A stretch of DNA of 64,000 bases from Granulicella sp. WH15 (GCF_009914315.1 NZ_CP042596.1:558001-622000); one strand, 5' to 3'. Shown: positions 21,290 to 30,018, counted from the first letter of the stretch. Program-made: numbers and translations. The notes: generated by a model from the sequence alone, not told the origin.

Positions 21290-22345
21290 ATGGTATTTCT
21301 ACGACTTGTTATTGCCGCCTCGTGTGCCTTCGCCTGCGGCACGGGATACGCGCAGAGTTCCGATGTTCCGCTGACTCCGCGCGATGCTCCAGCGAAGAGC
21401 CTGCCTGTACCTACAGACGTCAGCCCTGAGATGCAGAGGCTGATCGCCGCACCGCTCCGCACGGACTGGGACGCGCAGTGGAAGACCGGTGAAGAGGCGC
21501 GCAAGGCAGCCGATGCCGCCGCCGCTAAGGCTATTCCGAACCTTGCCGCAATGCGCGAACGCCTGCACGTCACGGTCAAGCCGCAGGTGATCGACGGCGT
21601 ACGGGTCTTTGTCGTGACGCCCGATACCATTGCCCCCGAACATCGCGACAAGCTGCTGGTTCACGTCCATGGCGGCTGTTATGTGCTCTCGCCCGGCGAG
21701 GCGGCAACGTCGGAGGCGATCATCATGGCGGGTCTGGGGCACTTCAAGGTGATCTCGGTCGACTACCGCATGCCGCCCGAGGCGTACTTTCCCGGTGCGC
21801 TGGACGATGCGATGAAGGTCTATCAGGCCGCGCTCAAGATGACTGCGCCGAAGAATGTCGGAGTCTTCGGCACCTCGGCCGGCGGCGCTCTGACGCTCGA
21901 GATGATGCTCGAGGCGAAGGCGATGGGGCTGCCGATGCCGGGTGCGATCTCCTCCGGAACGCCGATGTCCGACGTGACGAAGGTGGGCGATTCGTTCTAT
22001 ACCAATGAGAAGGTCGACAACGTGCTGGTCTCGCGGGATGGATTCTGCGATGCGGCGGTCAAGATCTACGCCCATGGGCACGACCTCAGGGACCCGCTGC
22101 TCTCGCCCGTCTACGGCGATATGCATGGTTTCCCTCCAGCGATTCTGACTACCGGCACCCGTGACCTGCTACTCAGCAACACCGTCCGGGTCCACCGCAA
22201 GCTGCGCCAGGCTGGAGTGGAGGCGGAGCTGGAGGTCTTTGAGGGGCAGTCACATGCCCAGTACGGCTCGAATGATCGAGTGCCGGAGACGAAGGAGGCC
22301 TTTGGAGAGATCACGGCCTTCTTCGACAAGCATCTCGGTCATTAA
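21290..22345 (+). CDS. Secreted alpha/beta hydrolase (HSL/family IV esterase-like)
   Basis: 351 aa. Residues 1-21 are a signal peptide ending 'GTGYAQS'. The oxyanion motif is 'VHGGCYVLSP' (HGGGF-like), the nucleophile elbow 'FGTSAGGALT' (GxSxG), the acid 'TGTRDLLLSN' and the catalytic histidine 'GQSHAQYG'. These fit the hormone-sensitive-lipase type of carboxylesterases; the substrate is unknown. It sits between map and infA, genes that normally adjoin, so it looks like an insertion into the spc-alpha junction, on the same strand and with its own ribosome binding site (GAGGA). Confidence 0.85.
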   Translation: MVFLRLVIAASCAFACGTGYAQSSDVPLTPRDAPAKSLPVPTDVSPEMQRLIAAPLRTDWDAQWKTGEEARKAADAAAAKAIPNLAAMRERLHVTVKPQVIDGVRVFVVTPDTIAPEHRDKLLVHVHGGCYVLSPGEAATSEAIIMAGLGHFKVISVDYRMPPEAYFPGALDDAMKVYQAALKMTAPKNVGVFGTSAGGALTLEMMLEAKAMGLPMPGAISSGTPMSDVTKVGDSFYTNEKVDNVLVSRDGFCDAAVKIYAHGHDLRDPLLSPVYGDMHGFPPAILTTGTRDLLLSNTVRVHRKLRQAGVEAELEVFEGQSHAQYGSNDRVPETKEAFGEITAFFDKHLGH

Positions 22346-22495
22346 TAACATTGGTTCGCGCCGGGATCGATTCTGGGTTATCATGAGAAGTGCTGCGCAG
22401 CGAAGCGCGGTGCGGAACCGTGGGTCTTTGAAGGGTAAATCTGCCGCAGGCAGAGAGCAATCCCCAAAGGCGCACCCTTTCCAAAGGAGATTCGT

Positions 22496-22714
22496 TTGTC
22501 GAAGGAAGATGCAATTGAGGTTATGGCGGTAGTCGTCGAGACGCTGCCCAATGCGATGTTCAAGGTGGAGCTTGAGAATAAGCACCAGGCTCTCGCCCAC
22601 GTCTCTGGACGTATGCGCAAGAACTTCATCCGCATCCTCCCCGGCGATCGGGTCGCGATCGAGCTCAGCCCCTACGATCTCAACCGCGGGCGCATCGTCT
22701 ACCGCTATAAGTAG
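22496..22714 (+). CDS. infA: Translation initiation factor IF-1
   Basis: 72 aa, the standard length. The S1/OB fold binds the 30S A site. '[20 protein letters not shown]' and '[19 protein letters not shown]' are diagnostic. The start is TTG at 22496, placed by the strong AAAGGAGA 5-6 nt upstream and by the match of the N-terminus with other IF-1 proteins; the nearest ATG is inside the fold. Confidence 0.97.
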   Translation: MSKEDAIEVMAVVVETLPNAMFKVELENKHQALAHVSGRMRKNFIRILPGDRVAIELSPYDLNRGRIVYRYK

Positions 22715-22872
22715 TCAGCGTAACTATCGCGATGGACGTCAGCATCCCGGCCAATCCAAGCCGTTGCGAGTTGGCTCTAAGAGTTTTGTAAGCGTGGTTT
22801 TTCCACCTTCGGGTGTGGAAGCCGTGTGCAAAAAGTGTGAGGCCGTTGCTCACCAACCAGAAGGGAACCACA

Positions 22873-22986
22873 ATGAAGGTCCGTGCGTCAGTAAAGAAGA
22901 TCTGTGACAAGTGCAAGGTGATCCATCGCCGTGGCGTGGTTCGCGTCATCTGCGAGAACGCCAAGCACAAGCAGCGCCAGGGCTAA
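22873..22986 (+). CDS. rpmJ: 50S ribosomal protein L36, zinc form
   Basis: 37 aa, [20 protein letters not shown] and on to ...HKQRQG, the usual L36. The zinc ligands CDKC, one later Cys and a His are present (C+ type). It is too short for most ORF calls but unmistakable and in its usual place between infA and rpsM. Confidence 0.97.
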   Translation: MKVRASVKKICDKCKVIHRRGVVRVICENAKHKQRQG

Positions 22987-23129
22987 TCTGGGCTGGTCAT
23001 CTTTTGAAACGGCCCCGCCGGGCTAGTTAGCCGAAGTCAAGGCTTGCGTTGAACCTGGTGGAAGCACCGTAAACCAATCACCCCGCTCCTCGGGCCAGAC
23101 CCGAGAGCCGCAACCGAAAAGGAACTCTC

Positions 23130-23510
23130 ATGGCACGTATTGCCGGAGTCGACGTACCGAACAACAAGCAGGTACGCATCGGCCTCACCTATATCTTTGG
23201 TATCGGGGACTCGCGCGCAGCGAAGATCCTGGCCGAGGCCAACATCGATCCGATCGCCAAGGTCGGCACGCTCGATGAAGATCAGCTCAACGTCATCCGT
23301 CAGATCATCGAGAAGGGCGGCCAGATCGAAGGCGACCTCCGCAAGGAGATCTCGCTGAACATCAAGCGTCTGATCGAGATCCAGTCCTACCGTGGCCTCC
23401 GCCATCGCCGCTCGCTCCCTGTCCGCGGCCAGCGCACCCACACCAACGCTCGCACGCGCAAGGGCCCCCGCAAGGGCACGGTTGCCGGCAAGAAGAAAGC
23501 GACCAAGTAA
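23130..23510 (+). CDS. rpsM: 30S ribosomal protein S13
   Basis: 126 aa. S13 is a head protein contacting P-site tRNA and 50S bridges. It has '[22 protein letters not shown]' and '[22 protein letters not shown]'. The stop is directly followed by the rpsK ATG. Confidence 0.98.
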   Translation: MARIAGVDVPNNKQVRIGLTYIFGIGDSRAAKILAEANIDPIAKVGTLDEDQLNVIRQIIEKGGQIEGDLRKEISLNIKRLIEIQSYRGLRHRRSLPVRGQRTHTNARTRKGPRKGTVAGKKKATK

Positions 23511-23939
23511 ATGGCGAAGACACAGAATCAGCAGAAGAGCGGCAAGGCTGCCGCTGGCAAGGGCAAGAAGTTCAAGAAGCGCGAGCGGAAAAATGTTCCG
23601 TACGGCCTGGTCTTCATTCAGGCTTCGTTCAACAACACCATCGTCACCATCACCGACCAGACCGGCAACACGCTGAGCTGGAAGAGCTCGGGCTCGCTCG
23701 GCTTCCGCGGCTCCCGCAAGGGAACCCCGTTTGCCGCGCAGCAGGCCGCTGTGGGCGCTGCCAATGCGGCCCGCGACCACGGTCTCCGTTCGGTCGATGT
23801 GCGCGTCTCGGGCCCCGGCTCGGGCCGTGAGTCCGCGATCCGCGCGCTCGCGACCGCCGGTATCGATGTGCGCAGCATCCGCGACGTTACGCCGATGCCG
23901 CACAACGGCTGCCGTCCGCCGAAGCGCCGCCGCGTCTGA
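23511..23939 (+). CDS. rpsK: 30S ribosomal protein S11
   Basis: 142 aa. The platform protein starts its core at about residue 25 ('[22 protein letters not shown]'), after a lysine/glycine-rich N-terminal extension. It ends '[17 protein letters not shown]', the S11 signature. No spacer separates it from rpsM. A perfect 11-bp hairpin follows it. Confidence 0.97.
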   Translation: MAKTQNQQKSGKAAAGKGKKFKKRERKNVPYGLVFIQASFNNTIVTITDQTGNTLSWKSSGSLGFRGSRKGTPFAAQQAAVGAANAARDHGLRSVDVRVSGPGSGRESAIRALATAGIDVRSIRDVTPMPHNGCRPPKRRRV

Positions 23940-23962
23940 TCTTTCTTTTCTTTTCGGGTTGT

Positions 23963-23996
23963 CTGTCGTGTGTTCTGGAGTAAAGACACACGACAG
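23963..23996 (+). other. Perfect 11-bp hairpin between rpsK and rpsD
   Basis: CTGTCGTGTGT (23963-23973) pairs with ACACACGACAG (23986-23996), loop 12 nt, just after a pyrimidine-rich run. It is an intercistronic structure without a downstream T-tract. Confidence 0.6.
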
Positions 23997-24084
23997 GCAG
24001 CTCAGAACTTACAACTCAACTGGATCGTGACGAAGCGCAGCCAGCGCGTAAAACGATCGACACCCGAATTCAGGAGATTTCACA

Positions 24085-24717
24085 ATGGCACGTTATACCG
24101 GACCCGTCTGCCGGCTCTGCCGCCGCGACGGCGTCAAGCTCTTTCTCAAAGGACCCAAGTGCTTTACCGAGAAGTGCCCCGTGGAGAAGCGTAACTTTCC
24201 TCCCGGCCAGCACGGCCAGTCGCGCAAGGTAAAGAAGGTTGTGGGCTACGGTCTGCAACTGCGCGAGAAGCAGAAGGCCAAGCGCATCTACTTCACGCTC
24301 GAGACCCAGTTCCGCGCCTACTACGAGAAGGCGTCGAACCGCACCGGCGTCACCGGCGAACTGCTGTTGCAGCAGCTCGAGACCCGCCTCGACAACGTCT
24401 GCTACCGCCTCGGTCTTGCCACCAGCCGCCGTCAGGCCCGCCAGGTCGTCCGTCACGGACACATCCAGGTCAACGGCCGCAAGGTGAACATCCCGAGCTT
24501 CCAGTGCAAGGTCGGCGATGAGATCGCGATTCGCGAGGGCTCGAAGGCTCTCGGAATCCTCGAGACCGCGAAGGAGTTCGCAGGTGGTCTCCAGTCCGTC
24601 ACCTGGCTGGATATCAACCGCGACAACCTCTCCGGCAAGGTCATTGCCCTGCCGAAGCGCGAGGATGTTCAGCTCCCGGTCAACGAGCAGCTGATCGTCG
24701 AACTGTACAGCAAGTAG
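24085..24717 (+). CDS. rpsD: 30S ribosomal protein S4
   Basis: 210 aa. S4 nucleates 30S assembly; in E. coli it represses the alpha operon. The N-terminal '[16 protein letters not shown]' with '[12 protein letters not shown]' forms a zinc-type four-Cys start. The S4 RNA-binding domain includes '[32 protein letters not shown]'-type sequence. Confidence 0.98.
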   Translation: MARYTGPVCRLCRRDGVKLFLKGPKCFTEKCPVEKRNFPPGQHGQSRKVKKVVGYGLQLREKQKAKRIYFTLETQFRAYYEKASNRTGVTGELLLQQLETRLDNVCYRLGLATSRRQARQVVRHGHIQVNGRKVNIPSFQCKVGDEIAIREGSKALGILETAKEFAGGLQSVTWLDINRDNLSGKVIALPKREDVQLPVNEQLIVELYSK

Positions 24718-24728
24718 TTTTTTGTAAG

Positions 24729-24770
24729 GCAGCCGTTAGCCTCTGGCGCAAGCCAAGGGCTGACGGCTGC
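24729..24770 (+). other. 13-bp stem-loop between rpsD and rpoA
   Basis: GCAGCCGTTAGCC (24729-24741) pairs with GGCTGACGGCTGC (24758-24770), all 13 positions allowing one G-T. It is preceded by a T-run but not followed by one. It resembles the rplF-rplR hairpin. Confidence 0.6.
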
Positions 24771-24887
24771 AAAGTTGTTTTACCAGTCAATCGTTGTATC
24801 CGGCTTTACTAACAATTCAGCAGGCAACCGCAGTATCCGCCCATCGCAAAATGCATCGCGGTGCGTGACGGAAAAGGAGAATTACCT

Positions 24888-25985
24888 ATGCTCTGGAGAG
24901 GTTTCCAAAAGCCCAAGCGTCTCGCCGTCGAGACCGAGACTCTCACCGATAAGTACGGCAAGTTCAGCGCTCAGCCCTTTGAGCGCGGCTTCGGTACGAC
25001 CATCGGCAACGCGCTGCGGCGCACGCTGCTCTCGTCCATCGAGGGCGCGGCGGTTACGGCCGTCCGCATCGAAGGCGTGCTGCACGAGTTCCAGTCGATC
25101 ACCGGCGTGGTTGAAGACGCGACCGACATCATCCTGAACCTGAAGCAGATTCCGTTCAAGCTCGCGGGCGATGGCCCCAAGGCGCTCTATCTGCGTTCGG
25201 ATGCGGCTGGCGTGGTCACCTCGGGCCTGATCGAGGCTGATGGCGATGTCGAGATCCTCGACAAGAACGTGTACATCTGCACCATCTCCGAGGGCGGCAA
25301 GATCGACATGGAGATGCGGCTGAAGCGCGGTCGCGGCTACATCTCGGCGGACAAGAACTTCGACGCCGACCTGGGCCTGGGCTTCATTCCCGTGGATTCG
25401 GTTCACTCGCCTGTTCGTAAGGTCAACTACGTCGTCGAGGCGGCTCGTCTCGGTCAGATCACCGACTACGACAAGCTCTCGATCGAGATCTGGACGAACG
25501 GCACGGTGCTTCCCGCCGATGCTCTCGGCCTCTCGGCCAAGCTGCTGAAGGACCACATGACCATCTTCATCAACTTCGAGGAGGAGATGGAGGCCGGTCA
25601 CGATGGCCTGCACGATGGTCCCGCGATCCGCAACGAGAACCTGAACCGTTCGGTTGAGGAGCTCGAGCTTTCGGTGCGCAGCTACAACTGCCTGAAGAAT
25701 GCGAACATCGCCACCATCGGCGAGCTGATCCAGAAGACCGAAGCCGAGATGCTGAAGACCAAGAACTTCGGCCGCAAGTCGCTGAACGAGATCAAGGAGA
25801 TCCTCGCGCAGATGGGTCTGTCGCTCGGCATGAAGATCGACGAGAACGGCAACCCGCAGCCCGGTCCGACCTCGGTCCTGCCTGCTGCTACGCTCGCCGC
25901 CAGCTTCGGCAACTACGATGATGACGACGAGGACGATGATGAGGACGACGATCTCGACCTCCCCATCGAGCCTGAGAGCTTCTAA
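24888..25985 (+). CDS. rpoA: RNA polymerase alpha subunit with an acidic C-terminal tail
   Basis: 365 aa from the ATG at 24888 ([12 protein letters not shown]); AAGGAGA lies at 24874-24880, so the ATG 9 codons upstream is rejected. The NTD (assembly, '[20 protein letters not shown]') and the CTD with two HhH units ('[15 protein letters not shown]', '[14 protein letters not shown]') are complete. After the CTD comes a linker and then a run of about 12 Asp/Glu residues before '[10 protein letters not shown]', which E. coli alpha lacks. The tail may modulate CTD contacts with DNA or regulators; this is inference. Confidence 0.97.
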   Translation: MLWRGFQKPKRLAVETETLTDKYGKFSAQPFERGFGTTIGNALRRTLLSSIEGAAVTAVRIEGVLHEFQSITGVVEDATDIILNLKQIPFKLAGDGPKALYLRSDAAGVVTSGLIEADGDVEILDKNVYICTISEGGKIDMEMRLKRGRGYISADKNFDADLGLGFIPVDSVHSPVRKVNYVVEAARLGQITDYDKLSIEIWTNGTVLPADALGLSAKLLKDHMTIFINFEEEMEAGHDGLHDGPAIRNENLNRSVEELELSVRSYNCLKNANIATIGELIQKTEAEMLKTKNFGRKSLNEIKEILAQMGLSLGMKIDENGNPQPGPTSVLPAATLAASFGNYDDDDEDDDEDDDLDLPIEPESF

Positions 25986-26096
25986 CTTTTACTTTAGGCG
26001 GAGGGGGTAGCTCTGAGCTGCTTCCTCCACCTTTTCACCCGCAACACTGAAGCAAACCGACTCAGGCCAGAAGGTCAAGTCGAAGGAGATTCCACC

Positions 26097-26564
26097 ATGC
26101 GTCACCGCAACGGCGGCTTTAAGCTTGGCCGCAACACCTCACACCGTCGCGCCATGCTGCGCAACCTCGTTACCTCGATCATCCTGCACGACCGTGTCGA
26201 GACCACCATCACCAAGTGCAAGGCCAGCCGTCCTATCGTCGAGAAGATGATTACGCTCGGCAAGAAGGGTGACGTTCACTCGCGTCGCCAGGCGCTGGCT
26301 TACCTGATGACCGACGAGGCCGTTACGCGTCTCTTCAGCGTCGTCTCGCCGCGCTACGCGACCCGGCCGGGTGGCTACCTGCGCATCGTCCGCACCAGCA
26401 CCCGCAAGGGCGACGCAGCCGAGCTGGCTGTGGTCGAGCTGCTCGGAGCCGAGCAGGAGCTGAACGAGAAGGCACAGAAGCGCGCAGAGGCTCGCGAGAA
26501 GAAGCGCGAGGAGCTGCAAAAGCAGATGGAAGAGCAGAATCCGCCTGCCGAGCCGACCGAGTAG
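26097..26564 (+). CDS. rplQ: 50S ribosomal protein L17 with a charged C-terminal extension
   Basis: 155 aa. Residues 1-120 are L17 (MRHRNGGFKLGRNTSHRRAM...), which lies at the base of the 50S near the tunnel exit. The rest is a coiled-coil-like run rich in Glu, Lys and Arg (QKRAEAREKKREELQKQ). It is the last gene of the S10-spc-alpha block and is followed 24 nt later by a strong terminator. Confidence 0.97.
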   Translation: MRHRNGGFKLGRNTSHRRAMLRNLVTSIILHDRVETTITKCKASRPIVEKMITLGKKGDVHSRRQALAYLMTDEAVTRLFSVVSPRYATRPGGYLRIVRTSTRKGDAAELAVVELLGAEQELNEKAQKRAEAREKKREELQKQMEEQNPPAEPTE

Positions 26565-26588
26565 TTTCAGGCTTCAACAGGAACAAAG

Positions 26589-26624
26589 AAACCGGCGAGC
26601 CAGTGATGGCTTGCCGGTTTTTCT
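26589..26624 (+). terminator. Rho-independent terminator after rplQ
   Basis: AAACCGGCGAGCCA (26589-26602), loop GTGA, TGGCTTGCCGGTTT (26607-26620), followed by TTCTT. The 14-bp stem with one G-T closes the 24-kb ribosomal block. Confidence 0.9.
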
Positions 26625-26644
26625 TGGTGAAGACAAAAGATGAA

Positions 26645-26682
26645 AAGCGCCCTCACGCCGGGCGGGCGGCACTTCGTTCGGC
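26645..26682 (-). repeat. Dispersed intergenic repeat, family A (copy 1)
   Basis: CGCCGGGCGGGCGGCACTTCG core, found at six places in the window (about 26.66, 30.19, 39.49, 39.63, 45.83 and 47.03 kb). It lies between the rplQ terminator and the end of the convergent membrane-protein operon. Confidence 0.75.
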
Positions 26683-26691
26683 AGCAAAGTG

Positions 26692-26868
26692 CTAATGCCG
26701 GATGAGCCACATGATCCAGCTGGCGGCGATGGTGCAGCCGACGAACAGAGCAAAGCAGAGTGCGCCGAACTGGATCATCCGCCTGGGCTGCGAACGCTGG
26801 GTGATGCCGAATACGATCGACGTGAAGAGCGAGAAGAGCAGCAGCGCGCTGAAGTGAGAGAGGATCAC
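26692..26868 (-). CDS. Small two-helix membrane protein (58 aa), unknown
   Basis: Start GTG at 26868, overlapping the stop of the upstream gene in a GTGA arrangement, which suggests translational coupling. The product has two hydrophobic segments ('FSALLLFSLFTSIVFGI' and 'GALCFALFVGCTIAASWIMW') joined by a basic loop (TQRSQPRRM). I recognise no family. The coupling to the DUF6677-like gene supports it being real; the two proteins may act together in the membrane. Confidence 0.65.
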   Translation of the reverse strand: MILSHFSALLLFSLFTSIVFGITQRSQPRRMIQFGALCFALFVGCTIAASWIMWLIRH

Positions 26869-27278
26869 GATGCCTTCCTTCCGTTGGCCAGCGAGTGCGC
26901 ATCGACAGCGGAGACGATGTTCAATAGCCCCGCGACCACGATGAACTTGGTCCCGTAGTCGGCCATTGCGATCTGCGGCGGGGTGATGCCCCAGTCGAAG
27001 AGCCGCGCCAGCACATAGAGCAGGCCGGAGCCGAGGTCACCGGCGAAGCCCAGCATGTCCAGCAGCTCGCCCGTGTTGGGCGAGTAGATCTTGCCCTGGA
27101 GCGCAATGCCGATCGAGAACATGCAGACGACCGAGACGAACAGCAGCAGCGCCCGGACCCACTTCTTCAGGATCAGGTGGCCCGCTCCGGGGATGAGCCA
27201 GCCCGCGATGAGGACGATGGTTGCCAGTGCGGAGGCGTTACCGGCGGCTCTGGCCGGGGTTTTGACGTTGGTTGTCAT
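26865..27278 (-). CDS. DUF6677-like membrane protein
   Basis: 137 aa with about four hydrophobic segments: 'ASALATIVLIAGWLIPGAGHL', 'ALLLFVSVVCMFSIGIALQG', a 'GFAGDLGSGLLYVLARLFDWG' stretch and 'FIVVAGLLNIVSAVDAHSLA'. The 'AGWLIPGAGHL' opening and 'DYGTKFIVVAGLLNIVSAVDA' end resemble a family seen in acidobacterial genomes that I recall as DUF6677; the name is from memory. It is second in a three-gene minus-strand operon after the M24 peptidase (21-nt gap) and overlaps the small membrane ORF. Confidence 0.75.
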   Translation of the reverse strand: MTTNVKTPARAAGNASALATIVLIAGWLIPGAGHLILKKWVRALLLFVSVVCMFSIGIALQGKIYSPNTGELLDMLGFAGDLGSGLLYVLARLFDWGITPPQIAMADYGTKFIVVAGLLNIVSAVDAHSLANGRKAS

Positions 27279-27299
27279 TCGTCCTCAATGATAGCAGTT

Positions 27300-28469
27300 T
27301 CAGATTCTTACCAGCTCTCGCTGGATACGGCCGGTGACGCTGGCGGAGGTGCGGCGGGCGATCATGTTGACCTCGCTGCGCACGCCGAACTCTCCGGGGA
27401 AGTAGATGCCCGGCTCGACCGAGAAGCAGGTGTTGGGCAGGATCAGGCGCTCGTCGTGGGTCTCGAGGTTGTCGAGGTGGGCGCCGCTGCCGTGCAGCTC
27501 GGCGGCGATATTATGACCAGTCCGGTGGGTGAACCACTCGCCGAATCCGGCTTCACGGATGACGGCGCGGGCGGCGTCATCCGCCTCCCAACCGGCGATG
27601 GGGCGGCCTTCGCGGAAGGCGGCTTCGACCGTCAAGATCGCCGCGTCCCGGGCGTCGCGGACGGTGGTGAAGATGAGCTGGTCGCGCTCGGTCGGCTCGC
27701 GGTCGACGACGCCGGTCCAGGTGATGTCGTAGAAGATGGAGTCGGGGCGGTCGAGTTTTGCCCAGAGGTCGATGAGGACGAAGTCGCCGCGACGGATGGG
27801 CCGCGAGCTTTCGGGCGTAGGGTCGTAGTGCGAGTCCGCGCTGTTGGGGCCGCAGCTCACGTTGGGGCCGTGCTCCCAGACGAGGCCGACGGCCTGCATC
27901 TGCTGGCGCAGGTACTCGACCATCTCGTATTCGTTGGTGCCCGTGCTGCGGACGCGACGGCCCATCTCGAGCCATGCTTCGGCGAGGATCTCATCGACCA
28001 GCTTCTGTGCGGCGTAGTGGGTCTCGAGCTGCTCGTCGGTCAGGACGGCCTCGAACTCGCTGACCAGGTCGGCGGAGCTGACGATCTGCTTGCCCATCTC
28101 GCGCAGCAGCTCGACGGTGCCCGCGTCCACCATCGAGACGTACATGATGGCGTTGCGCGGGGAGTACTGCATGGCGAGCTTGGTAGTACCTGAGAGCAGG
28201 GTGTTCAGCTCGGACTCCAGTTCTTGCCACGAAGAGTAAGCGGCGAGCGTGCCGGGCAGGGAATCGAGACGGCCCGACTCGATCCGGTGGACCAGTTTGC
28301 GCGGCTCGCCCGTGGCGGGGATGAGGTAGAACCAGCGCCGGGTGACGTGCGCGTTCGCGTCCAGGCCGAGGATCCGGTAGGCCAGCGGGTCGCGGTGATG
28401 GTGGTCGTAGAAGAGCCAGCCATCGAGGTTCTGTTGCCGCAGCGCCGACTGAATCTTGTCGATGTTCAT
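27300..28469 (-). CDS. M24-family peptidase (Xaa-Pro aminopeptidase-like)
   Basis: 389 aa, cytosolic, no signal peptide. The N-terminal creatinase-like domain spans about 1-155 and the C-terminal pita-bread domain follows. Metal ligands are visible in 'VLIDLWAK' (Asp), 'YDITWTG' (Asp), 'FTHRTGHNI' (His), 'FSVEPGIY' (Glu) and 'GVRSEVNM' (Glu). The family cleaves N-terminal residues next to proline; substrate not predictable. It is first of a three-gene operon. A family B repeat begins about 10 bp upstream of its ATG. Confidence 0.88.
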   Translation of the reverse strand: MNIDKIQSALRQQNLDGWLFYDHHHRDPLAYRILGLDANAHVTRRWFYLIPATGEPRKLVHRIESGRLDSLPGTLAAYSSWQELESELNTLLSGTTKLAMQYSPRNAIMYVSMVDAGTVELLREMGKQIVSSADLVSEFEAVLTDEQLETHYAAQKLVDEILAEAWLEMGRRVRSTGTNEYEMVEYLRQQMQAVGLVWEHGPNVSCGPNSADSHYDPTPESSRPIRRGDFVLIDLWAKLDRPDSIFYDITWTGVVDREPTERDQLIFTTVRDARDAAILTVEAAFREGRPIAGWEADDAARAVIREAGFGEWFTHRTGHNIAAELHGSGAHLDNLETHDERLILPNTCFSVEPGIYFPGEFGVRSEVNMIARRTSASVTGRIQRELVRI

Positions 28470-28478
28470 AGGTCGATA

Positions 28479-28649
28479 GTACTTCGTACCGTTCTTGGGT
28501 GTGTATGGGGAAGTTAGCTTCTGAGAGCCTCCCGCTGGTAGGCAGCGAGTATCTTTTCTTCCCGACCAACGGGAGGACTACGCGAAGCCGTAAAAAGGCG
28601 TGTGAACGCCCGCCCCGCGCGTAGCGGGCCTGTCCGGTAGGACAAGCCT
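28479..28649 (+). repeat. Dispersed intergenic repeat, family B (copy 2, long form)
   Basis: It fills nearly the whole gap between the M24 gene and the phosphodiesterase stop codon. It starts AGTACTTCGTACCGTTCT, then CCTCCCGCTGGT...CCGACCAACGGGAGG (a 7-10 bp inverted repeat), then the common 'TAAAAAGGCGTG.GAACGCCCGC' and 'GTCCGGTAGGACA' blocks. It is collinear with copy 4 at 44353-44521. Confidence 0.8.
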
Positions 28650-29984
28650 TTATGGCTGGTAATGCACGGGCGGTTGTTTGGCTGCGGGAAGCGTAACGCC
28701 GAGCATCTCGGCGAAGCTTGGCGCGATCTGGCGCATGTCGATCACCTTCAGGTCGCGGCCAGCGGCAATGCCCCGGCCCTTGAGCATGAACGCCGAGCGC
28801 ATCGCCGGGGTCGAAGGCAGATAGCCGTGCGTGCCGGTGTGGGGCGAGTCCTCGACGACGGCTCCGCTGGTGTTGCCGCCGGAGCCGAAGCCCTCCTTGA
28901 ACTCGACCAGAAACGCCGCATTGGGGAAGCCTCCGCGGGCCGCGATCTCGTCGTGCGAAAGGATCTGCGCGATGCCGAGCTTCGGGTTGGCCTTCGCCTT
29001 GTCCAGTACGGCCTTTACTTTGGCCAGGGTGGCGGCGTCGTCGGTGTCGTGGAGCAGGATGGCGCAGCTTCCGCCCGCTGTCCATGCCTCGGCCTTCCAG
29101 GAGAGTACAGGGGCGTCATCCTCTCCGGCTTTCCTGTGCCCCAGCGTAATCAGCCCAGCCTTGGTGAAGAGCGCGTTGAGGTGGATGATGTGATCGATGC
29201 GGTAGAAGCCGTGGTCGGAGACAATGGCGATCCGGGTCGCGGGATCGACCGCCAGCGCGGCCTGCTCGATCTGGTGGACCTGCACGTCGAGCTTCTCGAG
29301 CGCGGCGTTGGCCTCGGGGCTGAAGGGGCTGTGCTGGTGCTCCTGATGGTCGAGGTTGGCCAGATGGACCAGCATCAGGTCGGGCTTGTCCTGCCGCAGA
29401 ATCGCGACTGCCTCGGCGGTTTTGGTCTCGTCTGTATCGGCGTCTTTGGCGGGGTGGATGTGCAGCCGCTCAAGGATGTCCGGCGGGTTGTAGGGCGAGA
29501 TGGCGGGCGTGGCCGTCTCCTCGGACTGCGCATGCTCGGCGATGTTGTAGTCGATGGGCGCGCCGACCGTCACCGGCCAGCTCACGGCACCGGTTCGAAG
29601 CCCGGCCTTGCTGGCAGCCTGATAGAGCGTCTCGACCTCGATGGCGCTGAACTCCCAGTACCAGACGCCGGGGTGCTCGCCGAGCGGGTCGAAGCGCACG
29701 TTGCTATAGATGCCGTGCTCGACCGGCCAGACGCCAGTGACGATGGTGGTGTGGCTGGGGTAGGTGACGGTGGGGATGACGCCTTCGACACCCTCGGCCC
29801 AGGTGCCCTGGGTGAGGAAGGTGCGGAGAGTGGGCACCTTGAGGCCGTGCTCATCGGCGTGGGTAACGTAATCAGGCCTCATGCCGTCGAGCGAGATGAT
29901 GACCAGCGGCGCGGGCTTCTGGGCAAAGGCGGACAGGGCCGGGAACAGCGCCACGGCAGCGATGAGCAGGGACTTGTTCAGCAT
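28650..29984 (-). CDS. Secreted nucleotide pyrophosphatase/phosphodiesterase (alkaline phosphatase superfamily)
   Basis: 444 aa from the ATG at 29984 (MLNKSLLIAAVALFPALSAFAQ), which gives a clean signal peptide; an ATG at 30002 adds six residues and is also possible. Type I phosphodiesterase hallmarks: 'ISLDGMRPDY' (metal Asp), 'PTVTYPSHTTIVTG' (nucleophilic Thr), 'LANLDHQEHQH' (Asp/His ligands), 'IVSDHGF' (Asp-His) and 'TGTHGYLP' (His). The family hydrolyses phosphodiester or pyrophosphate bonds of nucleotides or lipids outside the cytoplasm. Alone on its strand, with repeats on both sides. Confidence 0.88.
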   Translation of the reverse strand: MLNKSLLIAAVALFPALSAFAQKPAPLVIISLDGMRPDYVTHADEHGLKVPTLRTFLTQGTWAEGVEGVIPTVTYPSHTTIVTGVWPVEHGIYSNVRFDPLGEHPGVWYWEFSAIEVETLYQAASKAGLRTGAVSWPVTVGAPIDYNIAEHAQSEETATPAISPYNPPDILERLHIHPAKDADTDETKTAEAVAILRQDKPDLMLVHLANLDHQEHQHSPFSPEANAALEKLDVQVHQIEQAALAVDPATRIAIVSDHGFYRIDHIIHLNALFTKAGLITLGHRKAGEDDAPVLSWKAEAWTAGGSCAILLHDTDDAATLAKVKAVLDKAKANPKLGIAQILSHDEIAARGGFPNAAFLVEFKEGFGSGGNTSGAVVEDSPHTGTHGYLPSTPAMRSAFMLKGRGIAAGRDLKVIDMRQIAPSFAEMLGVTLPAAKQPPVHYQP

Positions 29985-30018
29985 CTCTGCAAGATACCGC
30001 ATTTAGATGAACAAAACG

